DNA from: Polycladomyces zharkentensis
Lineage (GTDB): Bacteria; Bacillota; Bacilli; Thermoactinomycetales; JIR-001
Direction: 5' to 3'
DNA: 64,000 bases
Assembly (NCBI RefSeq): GCF_016938855.1
Contig: NZ_JAFHAP010000008.1
Location: 372,280-436,279, forward strand
The notes beneath the pieces were generated by a model. It ran no database searches and had not been told where the DNA came from. It saw nothing but the letters and a program-made list of their open reading frames with translations. Positions 34,898 through 44,098 of the stretch are shown here, piece by piece. The number at the start of each line of letters is the position of its first letter. Within the stretch, counting starts at the first letter, position 1. The translations under genes and the position numbers were made by a program.

Positions 34898-34990
34898 TGG
34901 CGGAGAGAGCGGGATTCGAACCCGCGCGGGGCCATTCGGCCCCCTAACGGTTTAGCAAACCGTCCCCTTCGGCCACTTGGGTATCTCTCC
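34898..34990 (-). tRNA. tRNA-Ser (GCT)
   Basis: 93 nt class II tRNA with a long variable arm. Acceptor GGAGAGA/TCTCTCC, anticodon loop TTGCTAA giving GCT, discriminator G, encoded CCA. First gene of the operon. Its 3' end GCCA suits the TGGC bulge of the T-box at 54740. Confidence 0.95.
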
Positions 34991-35014
34991 GCTTCATTTG
35001 ATGTGACAATTTTT

Positions 35015-35043
35015 ATCTTAGTATGATTGTCCCACTGTGTCAA
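35015..35043 (-). promoter_or_regulatory. SigA-type promoter of the tRNA operon
   Basis: Minus strand TTGACA (35043-35038), 17 nt, TAAGAT (35020-35015), 25 nt upstream of tRNA-Ser. The -35 overlaps the end of the membrane-protein gene upstream. Confidence 0.7.
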
Positions 35044-35483
35044 GGGGGATTTGAGGTGGTATCGGAGAACCCGTTCCTCGCGTCCCGCGCTGAGGCAGCC
35101 GTATATTTCCCCCACCCGAGCGCGCGCCACTTTCGATAGAGGAGCCACCCTTCCCGCACCCCGAACAGCACCAAAACCGTTACGGCATGCCCGCCCAATT
35201 GAGAGATCCCGTACCATCCCAATCCGATCCCGGTCGCACAGCGAATCAACTCAAGACGGCGCAGGGGGTGGCTCCACGGAAACGGCCACTCCCACATCCG
35301 GACGAAGGAGCGGATGCCCCATCGAGCCACCACAAACGAACAAGGCAGAAAACTGGCCAAAAAAACCCAATAAGGCCATGATAAATATCGTCGCCATCCC
35401 TGCCAATCATCCGGAAACAACCGCACTGTCACCCACCACCAACCGATTACACCGGCCAACTCCATCCATCCCCGCAAGCGCAT
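35040..35483 (-). CDS. Unrecognised polytopic membrane protein
   Basis: About 147 residues with four hydrophobic segments rich in Trp (GWWWVTVRLF, YWVFLASFLPC, GIGLGWYGI, VTVLVLFGV). ATG 35483 follows GGAGGGGTGACACGG; another ATG at 35510 lacks such a site. It follows the CPBP protease gene by 59 nt on the same strand and could be cotranscribed. No family recognised. Confidence 0.6.
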   Translation of the reverse strand: MRLRGWMELAGVIGWWWVTVRLFPDDWQGWRRYLSWPYWVFLASFLPCSFVVARWGIRSFVRMWEWPFPWSHPLRRLELIRCATGIGLGWYGISQLGGHAVTVLVLFGVREGWLLYRKWRALGWGKYTAASARDARNGFSDTTSNPP

Positions 35484-35542
35484 CCGTGTCACCCCTCCGT
35501 CTTTTTCCATGTATATCGCGAAGGGGATTGCGGAATAACACT

Positions 35543-36106
35543 TCATTGAAGACGATCCCAATCCAAATGAATTCGAATGCCGGTGATACAATCAATGACA
35601 AAATGGGCGATGATTGCGGGAACCAGTGATCCGCTCCATTCGACCAACATGCCGAAGCCCAGACTGACTGCAAACACCAACAACATCAACGGAATTCGTT
35701 TCCAATAGCGAAAATGCACCAGCGTGAACAACAGACAGGAACCCCACAGCCCGATCAAAGATTGTAATGCACCGCGAAACAACAACTCCTCCGCCACCGC
35801 TACCAGACAAGCGATCCACACAATGTGTACGGGGGAGCGTCCTTGAAACAACAACCGGTTGATCCCACCGTCATCCCACCAATGAGCGGGAGCCATCCTC
35901 GTCAACACAATGTCCACCGCTACCACCAACAGGCCAAATCCCAGTCCGCTCCACCACAGAACGGGATCTTGCCAGTAAAACAGGCGATGCCATCCTCCAT
36001 CCATCCATTGCAGGAGGAGAAAGCCTGTCAGCATCAATATGGCTTGTGACGCATAAAGATGGAACAACAGCCTGCGGGAGTCGTCTTTTTGATTGGCCTG
36101 CAACAT
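35543..36106 (-). CDS. CPBP family intramembrane metalloprotease
   Basis: A 187-residue membrane protein with the Abi/CAAX-protease motifs in order: EELLFRG (residues 106-112), FTLVHFR near 127 and HFVIDC near 170, which provide the Glu, His and His/Asp metal and catalytic residues. It corresponds in position to ypbD, which lies near fer in B. subtilis. The substrate is unknown; relatives process prenylated or peptide substrates or act in bacteriocin immunity. It diverges from the ferredoxin gene. Confidence 0.88.
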   Translation of the reverse strand: MLQANQKDDSRRLLFHLYASQAILMLTGFLLLQWMDGGWHRLFYWQDPVLWWSGLGFGLLVVAVDIVLTRMAPAHWWDDGGINRLLFQGRSPVHIVWIACLVAVAEELLFRGALQSLIGLWGSCLLFTLVHFRYWKRIPLMLLVFAVSLGFGMLVEWSGSLVPAIIAHFVIDCITGIRIHLDWDRLQ

Positions 36107-36181
36107 GTTTCACCCCTTAATGTCTTACATTCCCAACAATCGGCAAAATTCATGGTTGTTCGCCTGTTTTCGTTCATCGAC

Positions 36182-36210
36182 TTGCAATTCTATACAACTC
36201 GTTCTAAAAT
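36182..36210 (+). promoter_or_regulatory. SigA-type promoter of fer
   Basis: TTGCAA (36182-36187), 17-nt spacer, TAAAAT (36205-36210). Transcription should begin near 36217, at the edge of the 16-bp direct repeat. Confidence 0.65.
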
Positions 36211-36219
36211 GAGGTGTGA

Positions 36220-36491
<272 letters not shown>

Positions 36492-36499
36492 ACCGACGA

Positions 36500-36527
36500 A
36501 AAGCTGCTCTGATCGAGCAGCTTTTTT
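36500..36527 (+). terminator. Terminator after fer
   Basis: AAGCTGCTC-TGATC-GAGCAGCTT followed by TTTTTC, immediately after the fer stop codon and convergent with the rhodanese gene. Confidence 0.9.
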
Positions 36528-36531
36528 CAGG

Positions 36532-36864
36532 TCAATCAGCGTCAGCATCCAGATACAGGCGAACCGCCGCCAACCCGTCATCCACGTTGACAACGCGACG
36601 AAATCCCTGGTTGAGCAGGAAATTGGCGGCATAGATGCTGCGGATGCCATGGGCGCAAAGCACATACACCGTTTTGTCCCGATCCAGCTCGTGCAACCGA
36701 TTGGGAAGATGATGCAGAGGGATCAAAATCGCACCGTCCAGATGATCCGCTTCCCATTCCTCAGGTTCACGTACATCCAGGATAATCCCGTCCCCCAGTT
36801 CTCCTCTCCGGTACTGACGGGCGAACACTTTCGGCGAAATATGATACTGCTCCTGAGAATCCAT
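36532..36864 (-). CDS. Single-domain rhodanese
   Basis: A 110-residue sulfurtransferase domain with ILDVREPEEWEADHLDGAI and the active-site loop CAHGIRS (Cys70). A cysteine in this loop carries the persulfide. Its sulfur acceptor is not known. It is alone on the minus strand between two plus-strand genes (fer and ppa). Confidence 0.9.
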   Translation of the reverse strand: MDSQEQYHISPKVFARQYRRGELGDGIILDVREPEEWEADHLDGAILIPLHHLPNRLHELDRDKTVYVLCAHGIRSIYAANFLLNQGFRRVVNVDDGLAAVRLYLDADAD

Positions 36865-37034
36865 CCCAACGCCTCTTTTCTTTCATTCTCCCATCCATTG
36901 TACCACAAAGATTTCAACCAAAACGGATTTGCTTCGGCACGCCAATCCGACTACAATGGTGGGTAGAGCGAGACTGACAATTCCGATGGTCCCGTTCGAT
37001 GGAAACATCCGTACATAAGGAGGATAAACGAGAC

Positions 37035-37532
37035 ATGGCACAACAAGAATTGATCGTGGATGCATTTATCGAAATTCCGACCGGCAGTCAAAACAAATAC
37101 GAATACGACAAGGAAAAAGGCGTGTTCCGTCTGGATCGTGTGTTGTACTCCCCGATGCATTACCCGACCGAATACGGTTATCTGGAATCCACCTTGGCCG
37201 AAGACGGCGATCCGTTGGATATCTTGGTATTGACCACCTTCCCCACCTTCCCGGGATGCGTCATCCGCTCGCGCGTGATCGGCGTTCTGCTGATGTCCGA
37301 CGATAAAGGCCAAGATGAGAAACTGTTGGCGGTGCCTGCGGACGACCCGCGCTGGGACAACGTAAAATCCCTGGATGACGTCGCACCGCACGTGTTGAAA
37401 GAAATCGAGCACTTCTTCCAAGTATACAAGGATCTGGAGAATAAAGAGACCAAAATCGAAGGCTGGAAGGATGCCCAATTTGCAGCAGACCTGTACCAAG
37501 CCTGCCTCAAACGCTATCAAGAGCAGAAGTAA
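37035..37532 (+). CDS. ppa: Inorganic pyrophosphatase, family I
   Basis: Hydrolyses pyrophosphate. The 165-residue protein has EIPTGSQNKYEYDKEKG, the YPTEYGY segment and the Mg-binding signature DGDPLDILVL near residue 65. ATG 37035 follows GGAGG; the open frame starts 12 codons earlier. B. subtilis uses a family II enzyme (PpaC), so this soluble family I enzyme marks a difference from that species. Confidence 0.96.
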   Translation: MAQQELIVDAFIEIPTGSQNKYEYDKEKGVFRLDRVLYSPMHYPTEYGYLESTLAEDGDPLDILVLTTFPTFPGCVIRSRVIGVLLMSDDKGQDEKLLAVPADDPRWDNVKSLDDVAPHVLKEIEHFFQVYKDLENKETKIEGWKDAQFAADLYQACLKRYQEQK

Positions 37533-37536
37533 TGTA

Positions 37537-37565
37537 AAACCCCGGCTTTTGCCGGGGTTTTTTGT
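37537..37565 (+). terminator. Terminator after ppa
   Basis: AAACCCCGGC-TTTT-GCCGGGGTTT followed by TTTTTG, 4 nt after the ppa stop. Confidence 0.92.
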
Positions 37566-37671
37566 AGTTTCAGTTAAACGATTCAGGGCACTGCCACCTG
37601 CCAACGAACCGAAACCGTGCAATGAAAAGGTTCTTCCGGATCCACTCTCCCGAATGTGCCATAGATTGTTT

Positions 37672-38685
37672 TCAACCGCCTATATAAGACATTTCCACCT
37701 TTTTGCGGTCACGTATCCGGGTGTTTTTCAATCGCTCGTCAGAATAACGGTCCCGTCGTTGGTTCCAGACTTCGCGAATGCGTGCTTCCAGTTCGTCGTC
37801 GCTCTCCCCCGCGCGCAACGGGCCGCGGAGGTCGTATCCCTCGGAAGCGAACAGGCAGGTGTACAGCCGTCCGTCTGCGGACAGTCGCGCCCGGGTGCAA
37901 GTGGAACAGAAAGATTCGGTCACCGAGGAGATCACCCCGATCTCCTCCTCTGTTCCCCGGTAACGATAGCGGGAGGCGACCTCACCGTAATAGTTGGGTT
38001 CCGCCGGTTCCAAGGGCATTTCCCTGTGAATCCGCTCGATGATCTCCCTTTTGGACACCACTTGGTCCAGGTTCCACCCGTTGCTGTTGCCCACGTCCAT
38101 GAATTCGATGAAGCGCAGGATGTGCCCCGTTCCGCGAAAATAGCGGGCCATGGGGATGATCTGCCCGTCATTGACCCCCTTCTGGACAACCATGTTGACC
38201 TTCACCCTCAGCCCGGCACGACTGGCTGCCTCGATCCCCTCCAACACTGATCGGACATCGGAACGCCCCCCGTTGATTTCGGCAAAGATTTTGTCATCCA
38301 GCGCGTCCAAGCTGACGTTGACCCGCTTCAGTCCGGCTTCCTTGAGGGCGCGGGCCTGTTTGGCGAGTAAAGAGCCGTTAGTCGTCAGGGCAATGTCCCG
38401 AATCCCCTCCACACCGGACAGCATCCGGATCAGATCGGGCAACCCGTTTCTGAGCAGAGGCTCGCCTCCGGTGATCCGGATCTTTTCCACGCCCAGCCTG
38501 GCAAAGATCCGCACCAGACGGGTGATTTCCTCAAAGCGGAGGAGAACCTCCCGCGGAAGAAACTTGTAATCAGGACCAAACACTTCTTCAGGCATACAGT
38601 AGCGGCAACGAAAATTGCAACGGTCCGTCACGGAAATGCGCAAATCCCGAAGCGGACGGCCCAACGTGTCCTTGATTCCGGTCAT
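37672..38685 (-). CDS. moaA: GTP 3',8-cyclase
   Basis: A radical SAM enzyme of molybdenum cofactor synthesis. The 337-residue protein has Cys23, Cys27 and Cys30 ([13 protein letters not shown]) for the SAM cluster, ITGGEPLLR, and the second cluster Cys260, Cys263 and Cys277 ([10 protein letters not shown]...YTC). The C-terminal GG motif is the last two residues (YIGG). It lies downstream of the CO dehydrogenase island, which needs molybdopterin cytosine dinucleotide. It is separated from mocA by 410 nt, so it may be a separate transcript. Confidence 0.96.
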   Translation of the reverse strand: MTGIKDTLGRPLRDLRISVTDRCNFRCRYCMPEEVFGPDYKFLPREVLLRFEEITRLVRIFARLGVEKIRITGGEPLLRNGLPDLIRMLSGVEGIRDIALTTNGSLLAKQARALKEAGLKRVNVSLDALDDKIFAEINGGRSDVRSVLEGIEAASRAGLRVKVNMVVQKGVNDGQIIPMARYFRGTGHILRFIEFMDVGNSNGWNLDQVVSKREIIERIHREMPLEPAEPNYYGEVASRYRYRGTEEEIGVISSVTESFCSTCTRARLSADGRLYTCLFASEGYDLRGPLRAGESDDELEARIREVWNQRRDRYSDERLKNTRIRDRKKVEMSYIGG

Positions 38686-39095
38686 CGTCTCACGTTCCTC
38701 CCTCCCGCCTTCGAAGCAGACTTCTCGTCTCTCTCCTTCTCTTCATTTTACCGAGATGGCGGAAGAATGGATAATAAATCTTTGATTCCGGACCGATTCG
38801 TTTTGCGAGGGGCTTGTCAGCTTTTTGTTCGAATACTGGAAATTGCCAACTGAAAGCCCTCGTTTCAATCGTAGGGTGAAAGACGGTTTTGTCAGGGGAA
38901 TTTCCTTCGTTCGCAGCTCATCCGGTCAGGATTACGGTAGGTCACGGTGGAAGTTTCCGGTGGCGAAGACTCCCACTGCGTAAATCATGAGAACGAGAGG
39001 TAACCAGCGTAGCGGTAACAGGTACGCCGCTCATCCGGAAACATTAAGAGCAGCAAATGAAACGGGGAGATGACGGCTGAATCCAAAATTTTGGT
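38686..39095. other. Structured 410-nt intergenic region, no gene seen
   Basis: GC-rich, with several possible helices (for example AACCAGCGTAGCGGTAACAGGTACGCCGCT near 39012). The stretch CGAAGACTCCCACTGCG at 38964-38980 resembles the end of IS1341-type tnpB elements. It could be an element scar, or a leader RNA for moaA, which lies downstream on the minus strand. I cannot decide between these. Confidence 0.35.
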
Positions 39096-39779
39096 TCACT
39101 CTGTTCCCATGCGATCACCGTGTTTCCCACGAATCACATTCGAGCTTCTGTCACGCGGACGGAAGGCAAGCCGCAAGGCGCTCTTATAAGCCTGAGGAGT
39201 GTCGATATCCAGCACGACACCTGGATCTTCCACTGGCAGAATCGTCCGGTTCCGTACAGTGCGAAGCACTTCCTTCGCCCCGCAATCCCCCTTCAGCCCC
39301 GCCAAATTCATCGACCGGACATTCCCCAAAAAAACCGGATGACCGGGAATACCCCGGAAGCAGGGCCGGACGACGATGGGTTCGGACTCTTGAAAGGTGT
39401 GAAGCTGTTTGAGGCTGCTTTCAAAGATTTGCCGGATTGTTTCTTCCGCAATCAGGGGTTGATCGCCCAAAAACACCATCGCCGAGTGGTATCGGCCTTC
39501 TCCACTAGCCAAACCGGACAAAAGGGACGTGCTCTGTCCGGCGTCGTAATCCCGGTTGACCACCCAGCGGAAGCGATGGTCCTCGATCCGGATCAATCGC
39601 CTGATCTCCTTCTCCCGGTGACCGACCACGGCAACCACCTCCGGGAAGGGGAATGCAAGTGTCTTCCGGATTACTTGCTCCAACAACGGCATGCCTCCCC
39701 ATTCGAGGAGTTGTTTCGGCGTCCCCATTCGCGAAGATGTCCCCGCAGCGAGGATCAGAGCAAACACACCGGTCTCCAT
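39096..39779 (-). CDS. mocA: Molybdenum cofactor cytidylyltransferase-like nucleotidyltransferase
   Basis: A 227-residue MobA/MocA-fold protein: LILAAGTSSRMGTPKQLLEW near residue 8, VGHREKEI, DYDAGQSTSLLSGL, VFLGDQPLI and the HPVFLG and GDCGAKEVL segments typical of the MocA/PucB group. MocA attaches CMP to Mo-molybdopterin, giving the MCD form used by xanthine dehydrogenase and CO dehydrogenase. ATG 39779 is preceded by AAAGGTG. It is the end of the Mo hydroxylase maturation group. Confidence 0.88.
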   Translation of the reverse strand: METGVFALILAAGTSSRMGTPKQLLEWGGMPLLEQVIRKTLAFPFPEVVAVVGHREKEIRRLIRIEDHRFRWVVNRDYDAGQSTSLLSGLASGEGRYHSAMVFLGDQPLIAEETIRQIFESSLKQLHTFQESEPIVVRPCFRGIPGHPVFLGNVRSMNLAGLKGDCGAKEVLRTVRNRTILPVEDPGVVLDIDTPQAYKSALRLAFRPRDRSSNVIRGKHGDRMGTE

Positions 39780-39881
39780 GGTCAACACCTTTCGGCATCG
39801 GTTTTCAAAATTGCCGCTGCTCACAACCATCTCCCCACCCAAATAACGAACGAATCACAAAGAGAGGGAAACCGGCCGCGT

Positions 39882-40721
39882 TCATTTTCGGACGGGTTGG
39901 TGAATGCTGTCCCTTCCCCGCAAAAACCCGCCCGCGTGACCCTTTCGAAACGCCAGAATCTCCGACAGAATGCTGATCGCCACCTCCTCCGGTGTCTCGG
40001 CACCAATGTCCAAACCTACGGGATTATACATCCGGGTCAGTTTCTCTTCCCCGAAGGTCACCCCTTCCTTTTCCAATGCCTCCAACATCCGTTGACAGCG
40101 AGATCGTGGCCCAAGCACGCCCACATAAGGAGCGGGTGAATTCAAGGCAAGCCGGATGGCAACCCGATCACGCTCCAGGTGATGGTTCATCACAACAACA
40201 TACGTACGTCTCCCGATGATCACGCGTTCCTCCCATAAACCCGAATCGGCCAGAATAATCCGGGCTCCCGGAAAGCGATCCTCGGTGGCGTAGGCCGGGC
40301 GCGGATCCACCACCGTCGTTTTGAACCCCGCCTGGACAGCCAACTTTACCAGCGGAATCGCGTCATGGCCGGCACCGAAAATCATCAGTTCCGACGGAGG
40401 GAGGTTGACGTCGACGAAAACCTCCGCCTCCCTGCCTCCGGGCAAGGAAAATCTGCATGTTTCCGACTTGGGGTACAGGGCCTCCAGTTTTTCTCGTGCC
40501 CGTTCGACGACCAACCTGTTCAAGTCCTCATCGCCCAAGTCTCCGAGGGGTTCGCCGTTCTCGGGGACGAAGAGGCGCATCCCGGTTGGAAGGCCCGGGA
40601 AAGGAGAAAACGCCAGCAATGTGTTCAAAACAGCCGCCCGCTCTTTCTTGAGGCACTCGGTCCATGCGGCAAAGGGGTCGCGATCCGGATCTTGCCGTTC
40701 GTTTTCCTTCCGTACGCTCAT
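39882..40721 (-). CDS. XdhC-type Mo-hydroxylase maturation protein (Rossmann part)
   Basis: A 279-residue protein. The middle contains MIFGAGHDAIPLVKLAVQAGFKTTVVDPRPAYA, the XdhC Rossmann-like nucleotide motif, then VVVMNHHLERDRVA and GVLGPRSRCQRML. The C-terminus keeps NPVGLDIGAETPEEVAISILSEIL. XdhC proteins bind the molybdenum cofactor and help its sulfuration and insertion. ATG 40721 follows AAAGGAGG and overlaps the stop of the small XdhC/CoxI gene (ATGA), so the two likely form one functional unit split across two genes. Confidence 0.9.
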   Translation of the reverse strand: MSVRKENERQDPDRDPFAAWTECLKKERAAVLNTLLAFSPFPGLPTGMRLFVPENGEPLGDLGDEDLNRLVVERAREKLEALYPKSETCRFSLPGGREAEVFVDVNLPPSELMIFGAGHDAIPLVKLAVQAGFKTTVVDPRPAYATEDRFPGARIILADSGLWEERVIIGRRTYVVVMNHHLERDRVAIRLALNSPAPYVGVLGPRSRCQRMLEALEKEGVTFGEEKLTRMYNPVGLDIGAETPEEVAISILSEILAFRKGHAGGFLRGRDSIHQPVRK

Positions 40722-41119
40722 GAGGATGCCTCCTTTCCCGCAAACCCGTCGAATGATGGCGGAGCACCCGCGTCGTTCGTCCCACTCCACGAAACCGGTT
40801 CAATCAACACGTCGACGGTACCCGGGCAGCCCAGCCCCAATCCCCACACGAGATCCTCATCCAAATCGTAGCGTTTGAGGACCGGTTTACCGTCTGCCAT
40901 CACTTGTTTGGCCACTTCCGCTACGTCCGGCTCCAAGCAACCGCCGGAGATCACACCGGTCATCTTACCTTCTTCGTCGATCAGCAATTTTGCGCCTTCC
41001 CGGCGATAGGCGGATCCCTTCACGCGGACAACGGTGGCCAGTGCCATCTTTCTCCCCGCCCGCTTCCCCTCTTCCATTGCCAGAGCGATTTCCCGATTCT
41101 CTTTCACGTCCGTCATCAC
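40718..41119 (-). CDS. XdhC/CoxI N-terminal domain protein
   Basis: 133 residues: ALATVVRVKGSAYRREGAKLLIDEEGKMTGVISGGCLEPDVAEVA and GCPGTVDVLIEP. This is the XdhC_CoxI domain, usually the N-terminal part of XdhC. Residues GGCLE carry the conserved cysteine. It is translationally coupled to the Rossmann-part gene downstream. A third, full-length copy of this architecture is the CoxF-YHS protein at 44099-45106. Confidence 0.9.
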   Translation of the reverse strand: MMTDVKENREIALAMEEGKRAGRKMALATVVRVKGSAYRREGAKLLIDEEGKMTGVISGGCLEPDVAEVAKQVMADGKPVLKRYDLDEDLVWGLGLGCPGTVDVLIEPVSWSGTNDAGAPPSFDGFAGKEASS

Positions 41120-41507
41120 CTCCGGGAATGGTTGCGTGAAGCCAATTGTTGGAAGGAGCCCGGGTCACAGGCCTCCGTAACATGTCCATACGGGAACGAG
41201 CCAACATCGACAAACACAGCTTCACGTTCATGCCAAGCTGATCGGCTTCTCGTCATATCCATGTTGAGAGGGAAACATCTCCAACATCGTCCCCTTTCGG
41301 GTAAGAACGTTGGTGAAATGGAGAAACCGTTCGGCCAACTTCCTCGCAGAACAATGGATTTCAATTTCCCACTTGCCAGATCCCGCTGATCGGACAAGCT
41401 TCCACTCCCCTGTGAACGTCCCCTTTGAAGAGCCGTACCAGTGTGGAACCATACGGGAACGTGCAGGAACGATGAAGAATCATGATCAACGCCGGATCAT
41501 TGGGGCA
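41120..41507. other. Gap between the xdhC pair and coxE
   Basis: A minus-strand frame at 41228-41452 (74 codons, MVPHWYGSSKGTFTGEW...) is open and has reasonable codon use but no ribosome site and no recognised family. No other support for a gene. The 390 nt could hold a promoter for the xdhC-mocA group. Confidence 0.35.
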
Positions 41508-42674
41508 CTAAACATCCTGTGTACGCACAGACAACGGCGTCACAGGCACGGAGGAAGGTTGAAAAATCTGACTTTCCTCCACCGCCTGCCGCCAACTTTC
41601 CAAGTCGTGTACGTCGACCAACCGATGGATGTACGGCATTGCGGCGGACATACCGCTCGAGATCGGCTCGTATTCAGGATCTCCGAGCAGAGGATTGAGC
41701 CACACCACATGCCGGACACGTTCAGAAAGCGTCCGCAGAGCGGAGCGCAGGCGCTCGGGATGGCCGGCGTCAAACCCGTCTGATGCGATGATCACGAAAG
41801 TATGTCGCCGCAATAGACCACCGTATTTGTACAGCAACTCCTCAAGCGCTTCTCCGATGCGCGTCCCGCCCTTAAGTTCTGCCAGTTCCGACACCGGGAT
41901 TCCCTGAATCGCTTTGCGCGCCACCAGATGTGTGACGCGCTTGAGCCGAGTCGAGAAGACGAACACTTCGCAGCGCAGGCGCAGACGCGTAAACGACCAC
42001 GCAAGGGTGGTCATGAACGGAGCATACTCCTTCATCGACCCGGAAATGTCGATCAAAATCATAACCGATGGCCGATCCGGACGATACTGTTGCCAATGCA
42101 GGCGGAGCGGTTCTCCCACATAACGAACACTCCCGCGCATCGTCGCGCGCAGATTCACCCGATCGCGCCCCCCACGGCGAAACCGTCGCCCCGGTGGACT
42201 GTCAAATTGTCGTAAAGCCCGCTTGGAGACGGCCAATACCGCCCGCAACCGAGACGGATCGGCCTGCAGGGCGTAGCGTTCTCCCTGACTCGGACTGGAT
42301 CCCGGTTGCATGGCAAAACTCAAGATGGGCGGGTGATCCTGCGTCACAGTTGGACTTCGCGAATTACCGGACCGTTCCTCCGCTTGAACCCGTTTCTTTT
42401 CTTCCAGTCGCGTACCCTGATTCAAAAAGTGGCGCTTGAACAGATGCGGAAACGATGCCCACTCGGCCGGCGATCGGGCGTAGACCGAGCGCAGTGCCAA
42501 AAAGAGTTCTTCCGGCATCGACAGGTCCGCCTCCGTCAAGCACCTGAGCGCGGTCAACGTCTCCGGCGTGCCCACACGAAACCCGTGTTTTCGCAAAAAA
42601 GGGGTAAACTCCCGCACCTGACGAATTACCGCTGCAGTCATCCCCGTCAGTCCGGACAGGTCTAGGCGTTCCAC
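41508..42674 (-). CDS. coxE: CoxE-like VWA-domain protein
   Basis: 388 residues with a C-terminal von Willebrand A domain. The MIDAS sequence DISGS is near residue 209 (VMILIDISGSMKEYAPF), followed by FVFSTRLKRVTHL, LKGGTRIGEALEEL and ASDGFDAGHPE. In Oligotropha CoxE acts with CoxF to insert copper into the Mo-S-Cu centre. GTG 42674 with AAAGGA upstream overlaps the end of coxD by 13 nt. An ATG at 42641 is an alternative. The MoxR-VWA pair is a standard metallocofactor chaperone module. Confidence 0.9.
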   Translation of the reverse strand: MERLDLSGLTGMTAAVIRQVREFTPFLRKHGFRVGTPETLTALRCLTEADLSMPEELFLALRSVYARSPAEWASFPHLFKRHFLNQGTRLEEKKRVQAEERSGNSRSPTVTQDHPPILSFAMQPGSSPSQGERYALQADPSRLRAVLAVSKRALRQFDSPPGRRFRRGGRDRVNLRATMRGSVRYVGEPLRLHWQQYRPDRPSVMILIDISGSMKEYAPFMTTLAWSFTRLRLRCEVFVFSTRLKRVTHLVARKAIQGIPVSELAELKGGTRIGEALEELLYKYGGLLRRHTFVIIASDGFDAGHPERLRSALRTLSERVRHVVWLNPLLGDPEYEPISSGMSAAMPYIHRLVDVHDLESWRQAVEESQIFQPSSVPVTPLSVRTQDV

Positions 42675-43528
42675 AACAGAGCCAGTCCTTTCTCTCGAAC
42701 CAGTTCCATATCTTCCTGCGTCTTCAACAGGCACCCGAGCGTCAGTCGGGTGACCGATTCATCCAACTCTCCTGCCGCCAGCTCGGCAACAGCACGCGCC
42801 CAATCAATCGACTCCGCCAATCCGGGAGGTTTGAGGAGCGACCACTTGCGCAACCGGCGCACCGCGCGTGCTATCTGGCGGGCGACTGTTGGAGCCACAT
42901 CGGGTACATGGAGGGCAATGATCGCCGCCTCCTGCTCCACACTCGGATAATCCAACCAATAGTAAAGACAGCGCCTCCGCAACGCATCCGATAAATCACG
43001 CGTGCGATTGGATGTCAGAATCACCGTCGGCGGTACTTCAGCCCGATAGGATCCCCGTTCCGGAATCGTGATCTGGAACTCTGACAGAAACTCCAGCAAC
43101 AGCGCTTCAAATTCTTCATCCGCCCGATCCACCTCGTCGATCAACAGAACGGGGGCGGGTTTGGTCTTCAACGCACGCAGCAATGGCCGTTCAATCAAGA
43201 AACGGTCGGTGTAGATGTCCGGCGCCTTACCCCCGGCCTCGCCGGAAAATGCAGCCCTGGTCAACAACAGCTGTTTAGGGTAATCCCAATCATACAATGC
43301 ATGTGCAGCATCCAATCCCTCATAGCACTGCAGACGAATCAACTCCACACCGCGAACCACTGACACCGCCTTGGCCAGCTCGGTTTTGCCGACACCGGCC
43401 GGCCCCTCCAACAGCAGAGGCCGGTTCAAACGCTGTGCCAAGTAGAGTACCATGGCCAGTCCTTCGTCTGCCACATATTTGGCGTCCTGCAAATGTTTCC
43501 GCAACTTCTCCACACGATCGTCCACCAT
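42662..43528 (-). CDS. coxD: CoxD-like MoxR-type AAA+ ATPase
   Basis: 288 residues. Walker A is GPAGVGKT at 42-49, Walker B is LLIDEVDRAD with Asp131-Glu132, and sensor-1 is TSNRTRDLSDALRRRC. It reads YDWDYPKQLLL near 80, typical of the CoxD branch. CoxD is known to help sulfurate the molybdenum centre in Oligotropha. The ATPase works with the VWA protein encoded next to it. Order coxL-coxF-coxG-coxD-coxE differs from the Proteobacterial coxMSLDEFG. Confidence 0.92.
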   Translation of the reverse strand: MVDDRVEKLRKHLQDAKYVADEGLAMVLYLAQRLNRPLLLEGPAGVGKTELAKAVSVVRGVELIRLQCYEGLDAAHALYDWDYPKQLLLTRAAFSGEAGGKAPDIYTDRFLIERPLLRALKTKPAPVLLIDEVDRADEEFEALLLEFLSEFQITIPERGSYRAEVPPTVILTSNRTRDLSDALRRRCLYYWLDYPSVEQEAAIIALHVPDVAPTVARQIARAVRRLRKWSLLKPPGLAESIDWARAVAELAAGELDESVTRLTLGCLLKTQEDMELVREKGLALLWNA

Positions 43529-43558
43529 TCATTCCCTCCGCACGGCGGCCCCGGTATG

Positions 43559-44059
43559 TCAGTCCGTCGTCTCGGGTTCCACCGTCTCCGCCGACGTCGC
43601 TGCCACCTGTTCCGACACGGATGAGAGTGCCTCACGCAAATTGGCAAACAGCTTTTCTGTGATTTTCCTGGCTTCATTGTCAATCATCCGACCGCCGAGA
43701 CTGGCGATCGGTCCGCTGATCGCAGCGTCACATCGCCAATCCAGTTTCGTTCCGCCACTTTCCGTGTCACCGAGCGTGACTTTCGCTTTCATATCCACGC
43801 GGCTGCCCATCCCTCCACCTCGGACGGAGAGTTCAGCAGACACTTGCGGCTCGATCACTGACACTTCCACCATCATGTCAAACTTGCCCCGTACGGGCCC
43901 GACACCGACGCGGACAAGTGTGCGAAAGCGGGTCTCGCTCTCCACATCCAGCTTCAGAAGATCCGGAACACACGGTCCTACCCGATGCGGATCCATGATG
44001 AACTCCCACACAGTCTGACGCGGTAATTCAATGGCAAACTCTCCTTGATAGGTTCGCAC
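43559..44059 (-). CDS. coxG: CoxG-like SRPBCC protein
   Basis: 166 residues, MRTYQGEFAIELPRQTVWEFIMDP then SVIEPQVSAELSVRGGGMGS and TKLDWRCDAAISGPIASLGGRMID, characteristic of the carbon monoxide dehydrogenase subunit G (START-like) family. CoxG has been proposed to tie CO dehydrogenase to the membrane or to bind quinone-like ligands. It lies between coxD and the CoxF-YHS gene. Confidence 0.93.
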   Translation of the reverse strand: MRTYQGEFAIELPRQTVWEFIMDPHRVGPCVPDLLKLDVESETRFRTLVRVGVGPVRGKFDMMVEVSVIEPQVSAELSVRGGGMGSRVDMKAKVTLGDTESGGTKLDWRCDAAISGPIASLGGRMIDNEARKITEKLFANLREALSSVSEQVAATSAETVEPETTD

Positions 44060-44098
44060 CTGTATCCCTCCTTGCCGGAATCGATCGTCGCGCCCACT

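Noticed and set aside
38930-39020. Possible cobalamin or molybdenum cofactor riboswitch
   Set aside because: A CCCACTGCG segment looked suggestive, but the conserved boxes are not in the right order on either strand.
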